The notes under the pieces were generated by a model. It ran no database searches and was not told the origin of the DNA. It worked only from the letters and a program-made list of their open reading frames with translations. The position numbers and the translations under genes are program-made. Shown piece by piece: positions 1-11,453 of a DNA stretch of 64,000 nt (its first letter is position 1; each line of letters starts with the position of its first letter). Origin of the DNA: Aurelia coerulea (lineage: Eukaryota; Cnidaria; Scyphozoa; Semaeostomeae; Ulmaridae); assembly GCA_039566865.1 (NCBI GenBank), contig CM076962.1:10720743-10784742 (forward strand). The letters are read 5' to 3'.

Positions 1-300
1 AAAAATTTAGTTCCTTGCGGGTGATTGGAGAGGAGAGACCATCAGAAATGTTCTTTACTGCTGCATCATATGTATCACTATCTATCACGTTGCCAACATT
101 CTGGAAAAGGGTTTTTAATCATGATCGGGTTTTCATATCTTTTCCACCTTTAAACAGCAGCGTGGCTTTCTTCTTTTCAGCATCAGTGGGCGTGTATGGT
201 GTCCCGTCAGCTTTTCTAAAAATGGTTGAAACAGCAATTCCATTTGCTCAGTACAATCTTGAAAGAGTTGGAAAGCTCCACCAAGATTGGCATCTAGTGC
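1..300 (-). pseudogene. gag-like retroelement remnant, cut by window edge
   Basis: Minus-strand translation gives a stretch resembling the gag-like protein of LTR retrotransposons: an aromatic-rich start (FQLFQDCTEQMELLFQPFLEK), then an acidic/basic segment leading into KKKATLLFKGGKDMKTLFQNVG and DTYDAAVKNISDGL. This matches the usual layout of a K-R-A-x-LL-x-x-x-G helix followed by a D-Y/TY-x-x-A repeat. The frame shifts near position 205 and there is an in-frame stop near 130, so it is decayed. It runs off the left edge. No protease or reverse transcriptase is visible. Confidence 0.35.
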
Positions 301-1235
301 CTTAAATAGTCAATATTAAATGCTGCCTGTCATAGTTTTCTTGATTATAAAAGTCGATCATCAACGAGTTGCCAACGATTCATGATGATATGAAAGCATC
401 TGGGAGCGTTGTTGAAATCAAACGTATACTTCTTGCACTCATAAGACTGTTAGGAAATTATACATATGAAATTTTTGATGTTGAAAGTGTTTGATCATTA
501 ATCAAGTTCAAATGTTCCTAGATAGTTAACTTTAACACAGATACCTCATTCGTTGGTATTGATGCTTTGAGAGCTGAAATATTAATCTTGAAAGTTCAAA
601 TTTGTGGCCACGTCCAAAGCCGAGCTTTGGTCTTGTGACGAAAGCAAATTCCTGAAGCACATTGAAATTTAAAAATAGAATCAAAGAAAAATTAAAACAC
701 CGCCACAACAGGTGATTCTTAGCAAACAAGAATTTTCCTGAATGAATTTTCGTTAATTGAAATTATGTCTTCAGTATTTCTTTGAAAAGTGCATAACAAC
801 TCATTGTTTGAATGAGAAATGGAAGCAAGTCGAAATAGAAAGTTCTGGTGTTCTGGTACGGTTATTAACCACCATAAATCCGAATGAGCCCCTCCCTCCT
901 AGAATAAGCTCCCCTAGGTAAGCCCCCATCTCAGACCATGTTTTAACAAATACCACCCCTCCCCCAAGTAAGCACTCATGGGGTCATTTTATTTCCACTC
1001 AAAAGTGAGTTCTGTGTAAATGTATATATTCTTTGCCTGGGTATCATGTTTTTTCGTCGTATATTTCCATATTACACTTTATATATTTTACTGGTTCATA
1101 ATTGATATGATTTGTACTTGTATCCTTACCGTTATTATGTAGCCCTCTCCCTCGAGTAAGCCCCAACTTTGAATGAGCCCCAATCCGAAGATTCTGTTTT
1201 GCAAATATTCAAGTATTCACGTTATTTGTTTTTAA
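301..1235. other. no gene seen; C-rich patches
   Basis: No convincing coding sequence or RNA gene. C-rich stretches at about 885-1000 and 1141-1190 repeat the phrase 'taagcccc' and resemble the sequence flanking the hAT-type element near 23.9 and 25.5 kb, so they are probably an old dispersed repeat. Confidence 0.5.
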
Positions 1236-1736
1236 GGGGCTGTGCAACCCGTCCTCTGTGTGGCGCTGAGTGTCAAATTGTGGAGGGTGTTTAGGCTAAA
1301 CACAATCTCACACAGCGCAGCTTATAGCAATTTTGCTCACTCAGAGAATAGTAATCCAATGTATCTGCGACAATCTCTGCAATGTAAGCTTTGGCGGAGG
1401 ATCACCATGGCATATGCTGGATTATTAGAGTGTCTATTGTACCCTGTATTCTAAATAATCGGTTTAAGCAGATTATTATCTGGTTTACACACAGCCGATG
1501 TTCTAAAATTTAGAATGAAAGGTGCTGCCTATTTAGACTGTGCGGAACTGGTGGGAGGATTTGTTTCATTTTTCTAACGCAGAATAATTGAAAGTTGTAA
1601 TGGTTATCAAAAGTTTGTTTACATTTGATAGACATAGACAAGAAAACACTGCAATCAAACTTAGGTAAAAGCTGCGAGGAAACTAGCTGCCATTAAATCT
1701 GAAGGCTAGAGTCACGTGCGTGGGTTGTACAGCCCC
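1236..1736. mobile_element. non-autonomous inverted-repeat element (501 bp)
   Basis: The left end GGGGCTGTGCAACCC is matched at the right by GGGTTGTACAGCCCC (one mismatch over 15 bp). TTTAA lies directly outside both ends (1231-1235 and 1737-1741), a probable 5-bp target duplication. No intact ORF. Superfamily not assigned. It sits 57 bp upstream of the exon at 1794, so probably in an intron of that gene. Confidence 0.6.
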
Positions 1737-1793
1737 TTTAAGGAGGCAGTTACAAAGACTAGGATGAATGTAATCGATGTAATGTCCTTATAG

Positions 1794-2084
1794 GAAAATG
1801 GAGGACAAGTATCACGGCAGCAGCAGCAATTAAATCAGCAGCAGCAACAACAACAAAATCAGAATGAGCCAATGGAAAGTCAGCCAGATGAAGCAACCAA
1901 GAGGGAAAGCAGGTACATGAAAACGATGAGTGCTCTAGAGCAATCTGGCTTATTAGACTTAACCCTGAAAACGTCGGAGCTAATTAAGCAGAATCAGGCC
2001 TTGCAAAAAGACCTTGATACTTTAGAGAAGATCGTCGAAGCGACGTATATGGTTGTGAGAAATGCAGATGATGAACTGGAATGA
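1794..2084 (+). CDS. terminal exon of a coiled-coil protein, possibly CIPC-like
   Basis: An acceptor-like 'tccttatag' ends at 1793 and an open frame runs from 1794 to a TGA at 2082-2084, giving about 96 residues. It opens with a glutamine-rich tract (interrupted CAG/CAA codons, not a pure repeat). It then has a leucine-rich amphipathic segment ALEQSGLLDLTLKTSELIKQ followed by NQALQKDLDTLEKIVEA, predicted coiled coil. The 'SGLL-x-x-TLKT-x-x-LI-x-QN' pattern recalls the C-terminal region of CLOCK-interacting pacemaker (CIPC), a repressor of CLOCK-BMAL1. That identification is from memory of the family and is tentative. Upstream exons are not visible in the window. An ATG at 1872 lies inside the exon and is unlikely to be the real start. 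Confidence 0.5.
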   Translation, partial: ENGGQVSRQQQQLNQQQQQQQNQNEPMESQPDEATKRESRYMKTMSALEQSGLLDLTLKTSELIKQNQALQKDLDTLEKIVEATYMVVRNADDELE

Positions 2085-5000
2085 CGTTGCATTTTATGTA
2101 TTAGAACTGACACAATCGAACGTGATGTTTGATAACAAGTATGGATTAGCCCTTAGTTATCAAATTTGCAACTATTTGGTATTCCTCGAAATGGACAGTT
2201 TATACCGGGTGTGTTGTAAAGAATGTTCCCACTTTGAAATTCATGGCACAGGATAGATTTGGAAAAATGGAATATTACTAGATAGCCAAAAACATTAGAA
2301 GTTTTTGGTGATTTTTCTCGTGTTTTATACAGGTAAATTTGACTTCACGAATATTTCTTTGCTGTGAAATGCCTGAAATGGGGCCTAAAACACTCGATCA
2401 AATCGTAAGGAATCTCCTCACGCAGAACTGTACGCAAGGGTATTTTACCTCTGCTCTCAGCAGTTATAACAAATAAATGTTCAAACAAATACTTTTCAAT
2501 CGCATGGTAATAAATGTGTAGATGATATCCCTCACCCGTGAAAAACTGCACTTCCTTTTTTGTGCAAGGAATTTTTTACAATCTGATCAAATGGTTTGGG
2601 CTTTGTTCAGGCATTTCGCAACCATGAAATTCTCGTAAAGTAGAATTTACCTTTATTTTCATTGCCCATTAAAGCACACGAAAATTACGAAATACTTCAA
2701 TCTCCTTGCAGTCTAGCAGAGTTCGGCTCTTGGCTATCTAGCAGAGTTCGATTCATTTCTATCGTTGATACCATGAATTTTTTAAAGTGGGAACTGTTTT
2801 CTGGCTCACCGCTACATAGTGGAGCACCTAAGGGATCATCTCTATTAAAGCGGACTTCTTTCAGTGGCAGAACTGCCGCGTCGGCAATTCTTGCACCAAT
2901 ATTCCAAAGCGGCGACAATATTGCCGGGATTGTTCATACTCTGTTCTCCTCGACTTCTAAATGTGCCAGAGTTCTCTCCACGGTGGAGATTAAGGAATTT
3001 CATATCTTAACCCATGAAGCCTTGGGTATTTGATGCTCTAGGAAGACCAGGAGGGCTTATTCAGCCCCCCTGTTTTATGTCTGTTCTGGACGAGCCTTGA
3101 AATTTGGCTTGTGTATAGTACAGCATGAGCTGAACCCACAAATGAAATTAATTTCTATATATGTCGCGTGACCTGCTCATGACCTCATAATGTTGCATGC
3201 TCAAAATCAATAGGGTTCAGTACTAAAAATCGTCAATCGTTGATTGTGAGAAAACGGAAAGCAGACATCAGTCCTTTTCATATGTACTCTGTGGTCAAAT
3301 AGCATTTGCTTTGCAAAGAAAATTAGTGAAAAGTGATGACATCATCACACAAGAATTCAAAGAATTTGCGCATGTGTAGTGCCGAAATACGCACAAGCAC
3401 ACGTCTCAATTACAAAAGAACTATTTAGTTGGATGATCAAAAGTGGTATGTATTCTTCGTCCTTCATCATTTTACCACATTAGATGTAGATGTTAATATA
3501 GAATTTCTTCAAAATTTTACATAGGCATCTTTATGAAATCGATAGCGTTTACCCCTTGAAATGAATCTAATCTTTCTGAAAAATCAATTTTTCAATTGTA
3601 AGAAGTAAGTTTAAAGAAAGTTTAAAGTTATAAGTGCACTTGGTAAAAATCTATTTCTGAGACGATACCTAAGCAGTGGTAAAAGCTGCACCTCCAAACA
3701 ACTAAAACAAATTAACAAACTTTTAGTACCAATAAGTGGAAATTTTCATTGGAAATTTACAAATTTTTAGTAAAAAGGGACTTATCCATGTTTCTTATAA
3801 AGCATGGGTATGCTTTTGGAGATCACTTTGGTCATCGTTATTGGCTGCCCTTCTGCACAGTTGGAATCCAATCTGCTCTTGATCCTTTCCCTTTTTTCTT
3901 AATCTTTCATGAAGTCTTCCACTACTTAGTGGTAAAAGTTTTGTGAATAAATTCTTGACTTCGGAAGTAACATTTATGGTATTATTTCTGCAGTCGCTAT
4001 GGGTACGTGTGTTGACTTTTAACACAATTTTTTGCCGAGGAAGAGTGTTCTCTTACGGTAAAACGATCCCATTGTATAGTTAGTACAAGGTGCAGTTATT
4101 ATACTAAACGGAAAAATTTTACAACATTTTGAGTTATCTAGCATTATGATATCTTTCTGAAAATTACCGAAATCAGTTCGATTCAAATAAAGCGATGGGA
4201 CAGAGAGTTGTAAACGATTTTAGTGCGTCGTATATAGTCAGATATTATTAGTTTATTTGAATTCATGCAGCTGTGTAAACATTGTAAATATTATGTTAGT
4301 TGGTATAAGTTAAGTAAAAATAACGTTGTTAAAAGGAATCGACATAATAAGCCGAAGAAAAACCCACAAATTCATCCTTTCTTCCAACATACAATGACAC
4401 AGCAGGTATCAATGTTGCCAAATACATTGGGCCAGCTTTTTAGCTCGGGCCCCCAGGATTACATTTTTAACTTGGCTCGGGCCAGCTTTTAACTATGTCG
4501 ATTCCTTTCAACTAGCAAGAGCTTTGATTATGAAATCTCTTTTAGTGACATTCGAGATACGATAAACTTATGATTTGATCAATTATATCATCTGAGAATC
4601 GTGTTTTGAGAAGCTAACCTTGGGTAAGTAAGTATTTGCCGGGTGAGCCAAAAACCAGCTCCTGCTTTCGAAAATTCATAGCATCAAGAGTACTTGCAAA
4701 ATATCTTTCTTTTATCCAAATAGACTAAAAACTTGTAACATTTAATGCGATGATTTGAAAAATTTCCATAACGACGGCGGTTTTCCGAAATAGGAGGTGC
4801 TTCGATATCATAGCAAATACGTCATTGAACCATCATTCTTGAGTCATAGCAACTTCGTTGAACCGTTGAACTTGAGCACTTCGCTTTCAGGCAATGTGTT
4901 TATACAACCAGCAGCCCAAGAAGTGCTTTTCAGGTTGAATGTCCAAGAAACCATGTTGAAATTTGTTAGGCTAATGTTCGTTTCATCCCGAGTTCGAAAG

Positions 5001-5149
5001 ATAAAGAGCAGAAACTTTGCGACTTTTCCTAAAATTTAATAGACTAATTAAAATTTGAAATTTCATTTCAAAATGGTAGACACTGATCACTTGACCAACC
5101 TCTTTTCAACACGTGATCAGCTTGAAAATTGCAGAAGCGAGTCTCATTT
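2085..5149. other. no gene seen
   Basis: Only short unrelated open frames. A small direct repeat ('agcagagttcg') lies at 2715-2750. A CCGGGTGAGCC sequence at about 4639 resembles the terminus of the Tc1-type MITE at 8488, with no partner end found nearby. The start includes the probable 3' UTR of the preceding exon. Confidence 0.4.
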
Positions 5150-5775
5150 TTGCCAGGATGATCCTTCAGCATTGAACAAGGGCAGATTTTGTAAGACAAT
5201 AGCACGAGTTGCTTTTGATTGACACCGCAATTCAAAGCGATTGACGATCGCAGACAAAGGAAATTCTCTCAACAAATAATTCAAAACAAACAAAGCCGCT
5301 AAAGTTGCCCTGAAACCCAGGTAGCTTGCTCGCTCGTTGTGCATTCCAGAAATTGTTTTAAAAGAAAACATGAGCATAGATCGAAAGAAGAAGAATATAT
5401 CTACACATCTGCCACGTGCATTTAATCAATTTGGTTCAAAAGCCGATTGGGAGGTGATTCAATTCTCTTATTCTCTCACATCTACCACGGGCATTTTATT
5501 TCTTTGGTTCAGAAGCTGAGCAGTGAATGCTTCAATATGTCCTTCTTCTTTCGATATATGCTCATGTTCGCTCTTGAAAACAATTTCTGGAATGCAGAAC
5601 GAGCGCGCTAGCTACCTGGGTTTCAGAGAAACTTTTGCGCCTTTGTTTGTTTTTAATTACTGGTTGAGAGAATTTCCTTTGTCCGCAATCGCTAATCGCA
5701 TTGAATTGCGGTGTCAATCAAAACCAACCCGTGCTATTGTCTTACCAAATTTGTCCTTGTTGCAGCATTGCCAAT
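5150..5775. repeat. long inverted repeat (foldback), about 230-bp arms
   Basis: The left arm (about 5155-5395) is the reverse complement, with scattered mismatches, of the right arm (about 5545-5775). Both arms translate to similar peptides on opposite strands, which is the signature of a foldback element rather than two genes. The roughly 150-bp loop contains two imperfect direct copies of a 'catct-cca-cg-gca-tt' segment. No target duplication recognised. Confidence 0.6.
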
Positions 5776-6046
5776 ACCACCATTCGATAGCTCTCGATGA
5801 GAGCTTTCAGATTGCATATCATTTTATCCATTTTTGATGACGTCAACAATTTTATCATTCATGATGTCATAAAAGTTTATGACGTCATATAAATAATAAA
5901 AAATGAATTAGATCACCTTAAATGGCCAAAATTGGTTCTTCTAATCGTTATAAATAATTTCAAGGCATTTTGGAGCATTTGCATCGGTAATTAGGGCTTT
6001 AAATGAAGCAATGACAAACTGATTTAAATACATGATGAATACACTA

Positions 6047-6923
6047 TGCGCCAAAATAAACTGTGCACTTTTGGCAGGCCACGATAAATCGTACACTGGA
6101 CCGATTTTTAAGATTTATGACTTAATCTTTAGTAGAATGCCTGATTTAGATTCTAAGATTTTTTACAAATTTTTCTGTTTTCAGTTTTTAGAGCTACAAG
6201 CGAGTTTCTTAAAATTTTCGTTTTCGAAAACACTGAAAACGAGCACAAAACGTCAATCAAGTTTTCTAAAGAATCGACATGAATGAACAAAGAGAAAGTT
6301 TTTCATGGTGATTTGGGATTTAGAAATCGATCAATTGTAAACTGCTGTACGAGAGTTCGTACTATCTTGGGAGAAATTTAATAATATTTTCAAGGATATA
6401 AAGAAATGTCTTTTCTTTTGTAATGTCATTGAATTTATGCTTTGATGCAGGTTGTGTTCCTGTGTCAAGGGGGTTAAAAAGACAAGCGAGGAAGCGTCAC
6501 GAGGCCAGCAAGCATAGAGTCTTGTTACATTTTTGATTTTGTTACGGCTTTTTGGGGCGGCACTTTATTGTAACAACTACAGAATGTCGCAACAGGCCAA
6601 TCTTTGAAATAACGCTAGTGCAGAAGTTTACAATAATCAATTTCCAAATCCCCAAATCACGCTGAAAACGATTTCTCTTTGTCCATTCATGTTGAGTCTT
6701 TAGAAACTTTGATCAACGTTTTTTTATCGTTTTCAGTGTTTTCGAAAACGAAAATTTTAAGAAACTCGCTTGTAGCTCTAAAAACCGAGAACGGAAAAAT
6801 TTGCAAAAAAGTCCTGGAATCTATTTGAGGCTTTCTGCTAAAGATTAAGTCATAAATCTTCAAAATCGGTCCAATGTACGATTTATTGTGGCCTGTCAAA
6901 CGTGCATAGTTTATTTTGGCGCA
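6047..6923. mobile_element. long-TIR foldback element (877 bp)
   Basis: Starts TGCGCCAAAATAAACT and ends with the near reverse complement, AGTTTATTTTGGCGCA. Inverted arms of about 255 bp (6047-6300 and 6670-6923) flank about 370 bp of unrelated sequence. No coding capacity. A segment of the arm (a ggcctgtcaaa block) recurs, diverged, near 21290, next to a CCGGGTGAGCC-type terminus, suggesting a shared element family. Confidence 0.65.
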
Positions 6924-6947
6924 CCCGTTATGATATAGATAATGAGC

Positions 6948-7850
6948 TTAACCCTATTTTAACCGGGTAAAAAAAAGTGATTTTCTACCGGGGGGGGGGG
7001 GCGTTTTTCGCTCCCCCTGTTTTTCTCCGCAAGTATAACAGCTATGACAATTAAACTTGCACTGTGTCATAATTGAACAAAGGAAAATCTAAAAATAGCA
7101 TCAATCAATCAGTAGTCACGTGATTGGTTGCTAGGCAACCAAAAACAATGCAAATTTTGTGAAAATTGAGCTATTTGCCAAAAAGGGCCCATTATTAGCA
7201 AATAGCTTGATAAAATTGGCAAAAAACCATCCAAATACCTGCTTGACACCATTAATTTGTAGTTTCATATGATTTCATGTAAATATTTGTGGTTTCTAAT
7301 AAATTAACTAACTAAATAATGAAATTTTGATTCAATGCAAAATTGTTTGCTCAATAATTATGATTTAAAACCATTAATTTCGCATATTGTTGATGAAATC
7401 AAGTACCTTCATCGATATTTGAGGTAATTCCATCAGTTTTGCATGCAAAAATTACTTATTCATTAGGAATATGACGTCATAAAGATCGATGACGTCATAG
7501 AAATAATAAACTGCTGATGTCAGCAAATATGAATAAATTATATATCAAATGAAAGCACTCACTGAGACGAATCGATTGGTATATATATATATTGTTGAGA
7601 TTTAGTATCAAAGAAAGAAATTAGAGCCGTTTTAGAGAATTTCTTTGAGACCACTCTCCAAATATGGGCATGTGGTGGTCACGTGGTCGAACAATAGGTC
7701 TTGAATATTTTATTTTCTGATTGCCAACTAAATTTTAGGAAAAGTCAAGGCGTTTCAGCATTGTAGGTGGCATCGTTTGGGAGCTATTGAAAAAAATCCG
7801 ATAGGGGGGGGGGGGCGAAAAACGCCCCCCCCCGGTAAAAATAGGGTTAA
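6948..7850. mobile_element. piggyBac-like MITE with poly-G hairpin (903 bp)
   Basis: TTAACCCTATTTT at the left and AAAATAGGGTTAA at the right: TTAA target plus CCC-starting terminal repeat is the piggyBac pattern. Just inside each end lies a G-run/C-run hairpin around 'cgtttttcg' or its complement. The left end has an extra 28 bp between the tip and the hairpin. No transposase. Contains two TGACGTCA palindromes at about 7472-7497. Same family as the element at 9402. Confidence 0.65.
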
Positions 7851-8211
7851 ATGGATATTATATTGCCGATTTTTGCTCAGTGATGCTTTGTGATACATTC
7901 TAGTAGCATTATGAAAGCCAAATAATAACTTATATATTGCCAATATTGCTAATAGTAAGCAAATACTGCAATTTTCCTCAATTATGACGTCATAGTGACG
8001 TCATGGATGTAATGAAGAATTTAAAAAGTAGCCTATTGTGTAGATTTTGTTCCTGCAAACCATTGTACTAAGTTCCATCCTCATGTCTGCAATATATGAA
8101 TAAAATTGTTCTTAGAGATGACGTTTCTGACATATCGGCTTCCATTTTCATCTTCGTGGAAACAAGCTCTAGTTGGCAGCGTGCAATGGCACCCATTATG
8201 TTTGCACTATA
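7851..8211. other. no gene seen
   Basis: AT-rich spacer between two MITEs, with a doubled TGACGTCA motif at about 7984-8003. Nothing else recognised. Confidence 0.4.
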
Positions 8212-8355
8212 CCGGGTGAGTCAGAAAAAATAATCCCCGTTTGGAAGGCCACTGCTCCATGAATATCAAAGCAACAATAATATTGAAAACTGTCTCGTTT
8301 TATTGCCAATATGTTCAATTCGGCTCGGTAATTTACCCGGCCTGAATCGGCCATT
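8212..8355 (+). mobile_element. 5' fragment of the CCGGGTGAGTCAG MITE
   Basis: Starts CCGGGTGAGTCAGAAAAAAT after a TA (8210-8211) and matches the first ~140 bp of the full copy at 8488, then diverges. The 3' part is missing. Confidence 0.65.
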
Positions 8356-8487
8356 CGTTCCAATCCGCTCTAATTGATGATGTCGTCAATGGGGTCAATG
8401 AAAAGTTAGCTGGTGGTGAAGATGGTACTGAAAAAAAATGTGAAGTAAAGAGAATTATGCCTCATCATGGTATATTTCATTTTTCTA

Positions 8488-9107
8488 CCGGGTGAGTCAG
8501 AAAAAAGAATCCCCGTTTGGAAGGCCACTGCTCCATGAATATCAAAGCAACAATAATATTGAAAACTGTCTCGTTTTATTGCCAATATGTTCAATAAGGT
8601 TCAGTAATTTACCCGGCCATTCCTTCCCGTCGATATGGGTCAATTTCTGCAGAAAGCCCCTTCCAAAAGCTGCAAAAACGAATGAAAACAATGAGTAAAT
8701 TTTCCTTCCTAAAATTGATGACACTCATATAAATTCATGTATTTTGTCCTCTTGGGAGAATGGAATCCCCCTGAATAGGTCATCGGTACCAGGGGGGGGA
8801 CTTGTTCATCCTCCCAAGAGGATAGCACGTGCTAAAGCGTCCACAAGTCATAGCTGTAAGGCCATTGTAAGGCAGAAATGTTGGGGAAATTTGTTCATGA
8901 TTTTGGGCACGTTTTGAAGGTTTTTTGAAGAGGCTTTCTCGGGAAAATCCCTCATAATTTCAGAATGGAGTAGCCGATTTCAATTAGTGAATTTCATAGT
9001 AGATTTGAACATTTCTACCATCGAAATATATATTTGCCGATATCATTGTCTTGATATCCAGGAGCCGTGACCATTCAAACGGGGATTCTTTTTTCTGACT
9101 CACCCGG
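8488..9107 (+). mobile_element. Tc1/mariner-type MITE, full length (620 bp)
   Basis: Left end CCGGGTGAGTCAGAAAAAAG and right end CTTTTTTCTGACTCACCCGG are exact inverted repeats that continue about 12 bp further inward (aatccccgttt-). TA dinucleotides flank both ends (8486-8487, 9108-9109), the Tc1/mariner target signature. No transposase ORF. Partial copies occur at 8212 and 10931. Confidence 0.8.
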
Positions 9108-9401
9108 TATATACTAGGAAGTCAAGTGCTCGCTTCGCTCGCGTTCAACATTCCTAACAGTATCTGATGATTTAAGAATTAACGAGACTTACCCAGTAAG
9201 TTGAAGTTTGATTGCAAATCCTCTCTATCATAAGCAGGAACGGTACCAGGCTCTGTTGGGGAAGGACACTTCATAATTGATGAGTGCAGTTGTGGATAGA
9301 ATAGTAATGCCAAGACTTCTTGTCACGCACCTATCAAAATGCTAGAGCACAAAGCTTTGTGCAGTCTCTTATTAATATCTGTATGAACCCTATTTTTTAT
9401 C

Positions 9402-10279
9402 TTAACCCTAATCCTACCGGGGGGAGGTGTTTTCCACCCCCCCTGTCGGTTTTTTGCAGAGCGTTCTTTAACGACAAAAGCTATGACCCTCAAACTCTCT
9501 GACAATTACTAATTATCTATTAGCTACATTTTGACAATTAAATTTTTGAACAATAGGTGTCACGTGACAGGTGACACTACTATATTTGGAGCAAGGTATT
9601 AGAAAAATTAATGATTTTGATATTTTTACTCCCAGAATTAGTTCCAAATGTTGACTATTGTACTTTAAAAGAATCAGCAAACAATTAGCTTTCTATTGTT
9701 GTCCATAACAGTGGAATTTGCTGACGTCAGCATAATTAAATGATGACGTCACTCGGGCCGCCATTTTGGGTCATTTTGGCAAATTTTGAAGATTTTTCCA
9801 ACAGATTTTGTTTAAAAAGCATAGAATTGCGTTATGCAATACTTTAAAAGCATTTCGAACCAATCATTATCAATTTTTGGCATAAAAACACAGTTTTTAG
9901 TTATGACGTCATCAATTTTGGTCATTTTCTTCCAAAATAACGGTCTAAAAACACCTATATGCATCATATTTGAAAGAGAAATTGATAATATGCCAAATAA
10001 GAATGGAAAAAGTCATTCAGATTACCTTTAATCCGTTTTTAGAACGAATAAGCCGGAAAACCATATATTTTGACATTTTCCTGCATTATGACGTCATAGT
10101 GACGTCACCTAATGAGGTAGCCACGCCCAAAACTACCAATCAGTTAAGAATAGTTAGGACTACGCCCTTGCCAAGTTTCAATGATTTCCCATTAGTCTAC
10201 GGCTATTTATAGAGGGGGGTGGAAAGCACCCCCCCCCGGCTATGTTAGATAAAAAAAAGCCCGGTAGGATTAGGGTTAA
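9402..10279. mobile_element. piggyBac-like MITE with poly-G hairpin (878 bp)
   Basis: Ends TTAACCCTAATCCTACCGGG and its exact reverse complement, with TTAA as the outermost bases. G-run/C-run hairpins around 'tgttttcca' lie inside both ends, as in the element at 6948. The interior is non-coding and carries several TGACGTCA palindromes (about 9722, 9743, 9904, 10089). Confidence 0.7.
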
Positions 10280-10930
10280 TTGGGCTTTTCTGAACATCCT
10301 CAGGCCGGGGTGGCTAAATAAGCCCCCTCCCCCTCAGAACTCTGATTTGACAAGGGCCAGAAAGATGAAACTGGTCATCTTATCTGAATTAATTTATTTT
10401 ACTCTAATCGTGGTATTTTCGATGACGTGATCAATTTTCTCTTTTTTTAGGCCAAAAACAGTACTCATACAGATTTGACGGCAAAAACTCTCGTAAGAGA
10501 AATATTATGCTTCTTATAACTTTAATTGTCAGATAGAATATCAATATCTCTGATAAATTTGATTTTCGAAATTTATAAACTTAGATTTATTACCTATATT
10601 AATTAGATATGCGACGTCATAAATTACGCCATATAAAAGAAAAATGAAGAATTAAGTTCTTTACACATTTTCTTATTCAATTATGGTTGCACTGAAAATT
10701 TCATCCATCTATCTCATTTCTGTCTAGAATTATCTTAGTTCGAAGTTATGAATGTTTTGACCGTAAAAAACAAGATATTAAACGACTCTCTGGAAAATTT
10801 GTTTCGTTTCCAAAAATATATGAGATATTTTGTAGAAATTTAGGTGAAAGATGCGAAATAGATAGTTAAGAAAAGTCACAAAAAATAATTAGCCTAGTTA
10901 TCAGCAGAGTTATCAGAAAAAATGGGTGAT
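10280..10930. other. no gene seen
   Basis: AT-rich sequence with no coding pattern or readable repeat structure. Confidence 0.4.
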
Positions 10931-11453
10931 TTTCTGCAGAAAGCCCCTTCGAAAAGCCTGCAAAAACGAATGAAAACAATGAGCACATTTTTCTTCCTAA
11001 AATTGATGACACTCACTTAAATTCATGTATTTTGTCCTCTTGGGAGAATGGAATCCCCCTGAATAGGTCATTGATAGCAGGGGGAGGCCTTGTTCATCTT
11101 CCCAAGAGGATAGCACGTGCTAAGCGTTCACAAGTCATTGCTGTATAGCCTGCGTGCAGACTCTACTGACAAGTCACTTTTCTTCAGGGAATCAGTAGAG
11201 TCTGCACGCAGGCTATTGCTGTAAGGCATTGTAAGGCAGAATTTTTAGGGAAATCTGTTCATGATTTTGGGCACGTTTTGAAGGTTTTTTGAAGAGGCTT
11301 TCTGGACAAAATCCCTCATAATTTCAGAATGGAGTAGCCGATTTCAGTCAGGTAAATTTATAGTAGATTTGAACATTTCTACCATAAAACTATATCTTTG
11401 CCGATATCATTTTGTCTTGATATCCAGGAAACCGTCACCTTTCAAACGGGGAT
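10931..11453 (+). mobile_element. truncated copy of the 8488 MITE
   Basis: Matches the interior and 3' part of the element at 8488 (shared 'ttctgcagaaagcccc' to 'caaacggggattctt'). It lacks the 5' end and the last ~20 bp of the 3' inverted repeat. It has been interrupted by the 70-bp element at 11146. Confidence 0.7.
11146..11215. mobile_element. tiny hAT-like MITE nested in another MITE (70 bp)
   Basis: A perfect 24-bp inverted repeat starting TAGCCTGCGTGCAGACTC encloses a 22-bp loop. Flanked by an exact 8-bp direct repeat TTGCTGTA (11138-11145, 11216-11223), and the uninterrupted sequence is visible in the sister copy near 8850. An 8-bp duplication is the hAT signature. Confidence 0.8.

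Noticed and set aside
5144..5837. Two similar peptides on opposite strands that could be taken for paralogous genes
   Set aside because: They are the two arms of a DNA inverted repeat; no gene structure.
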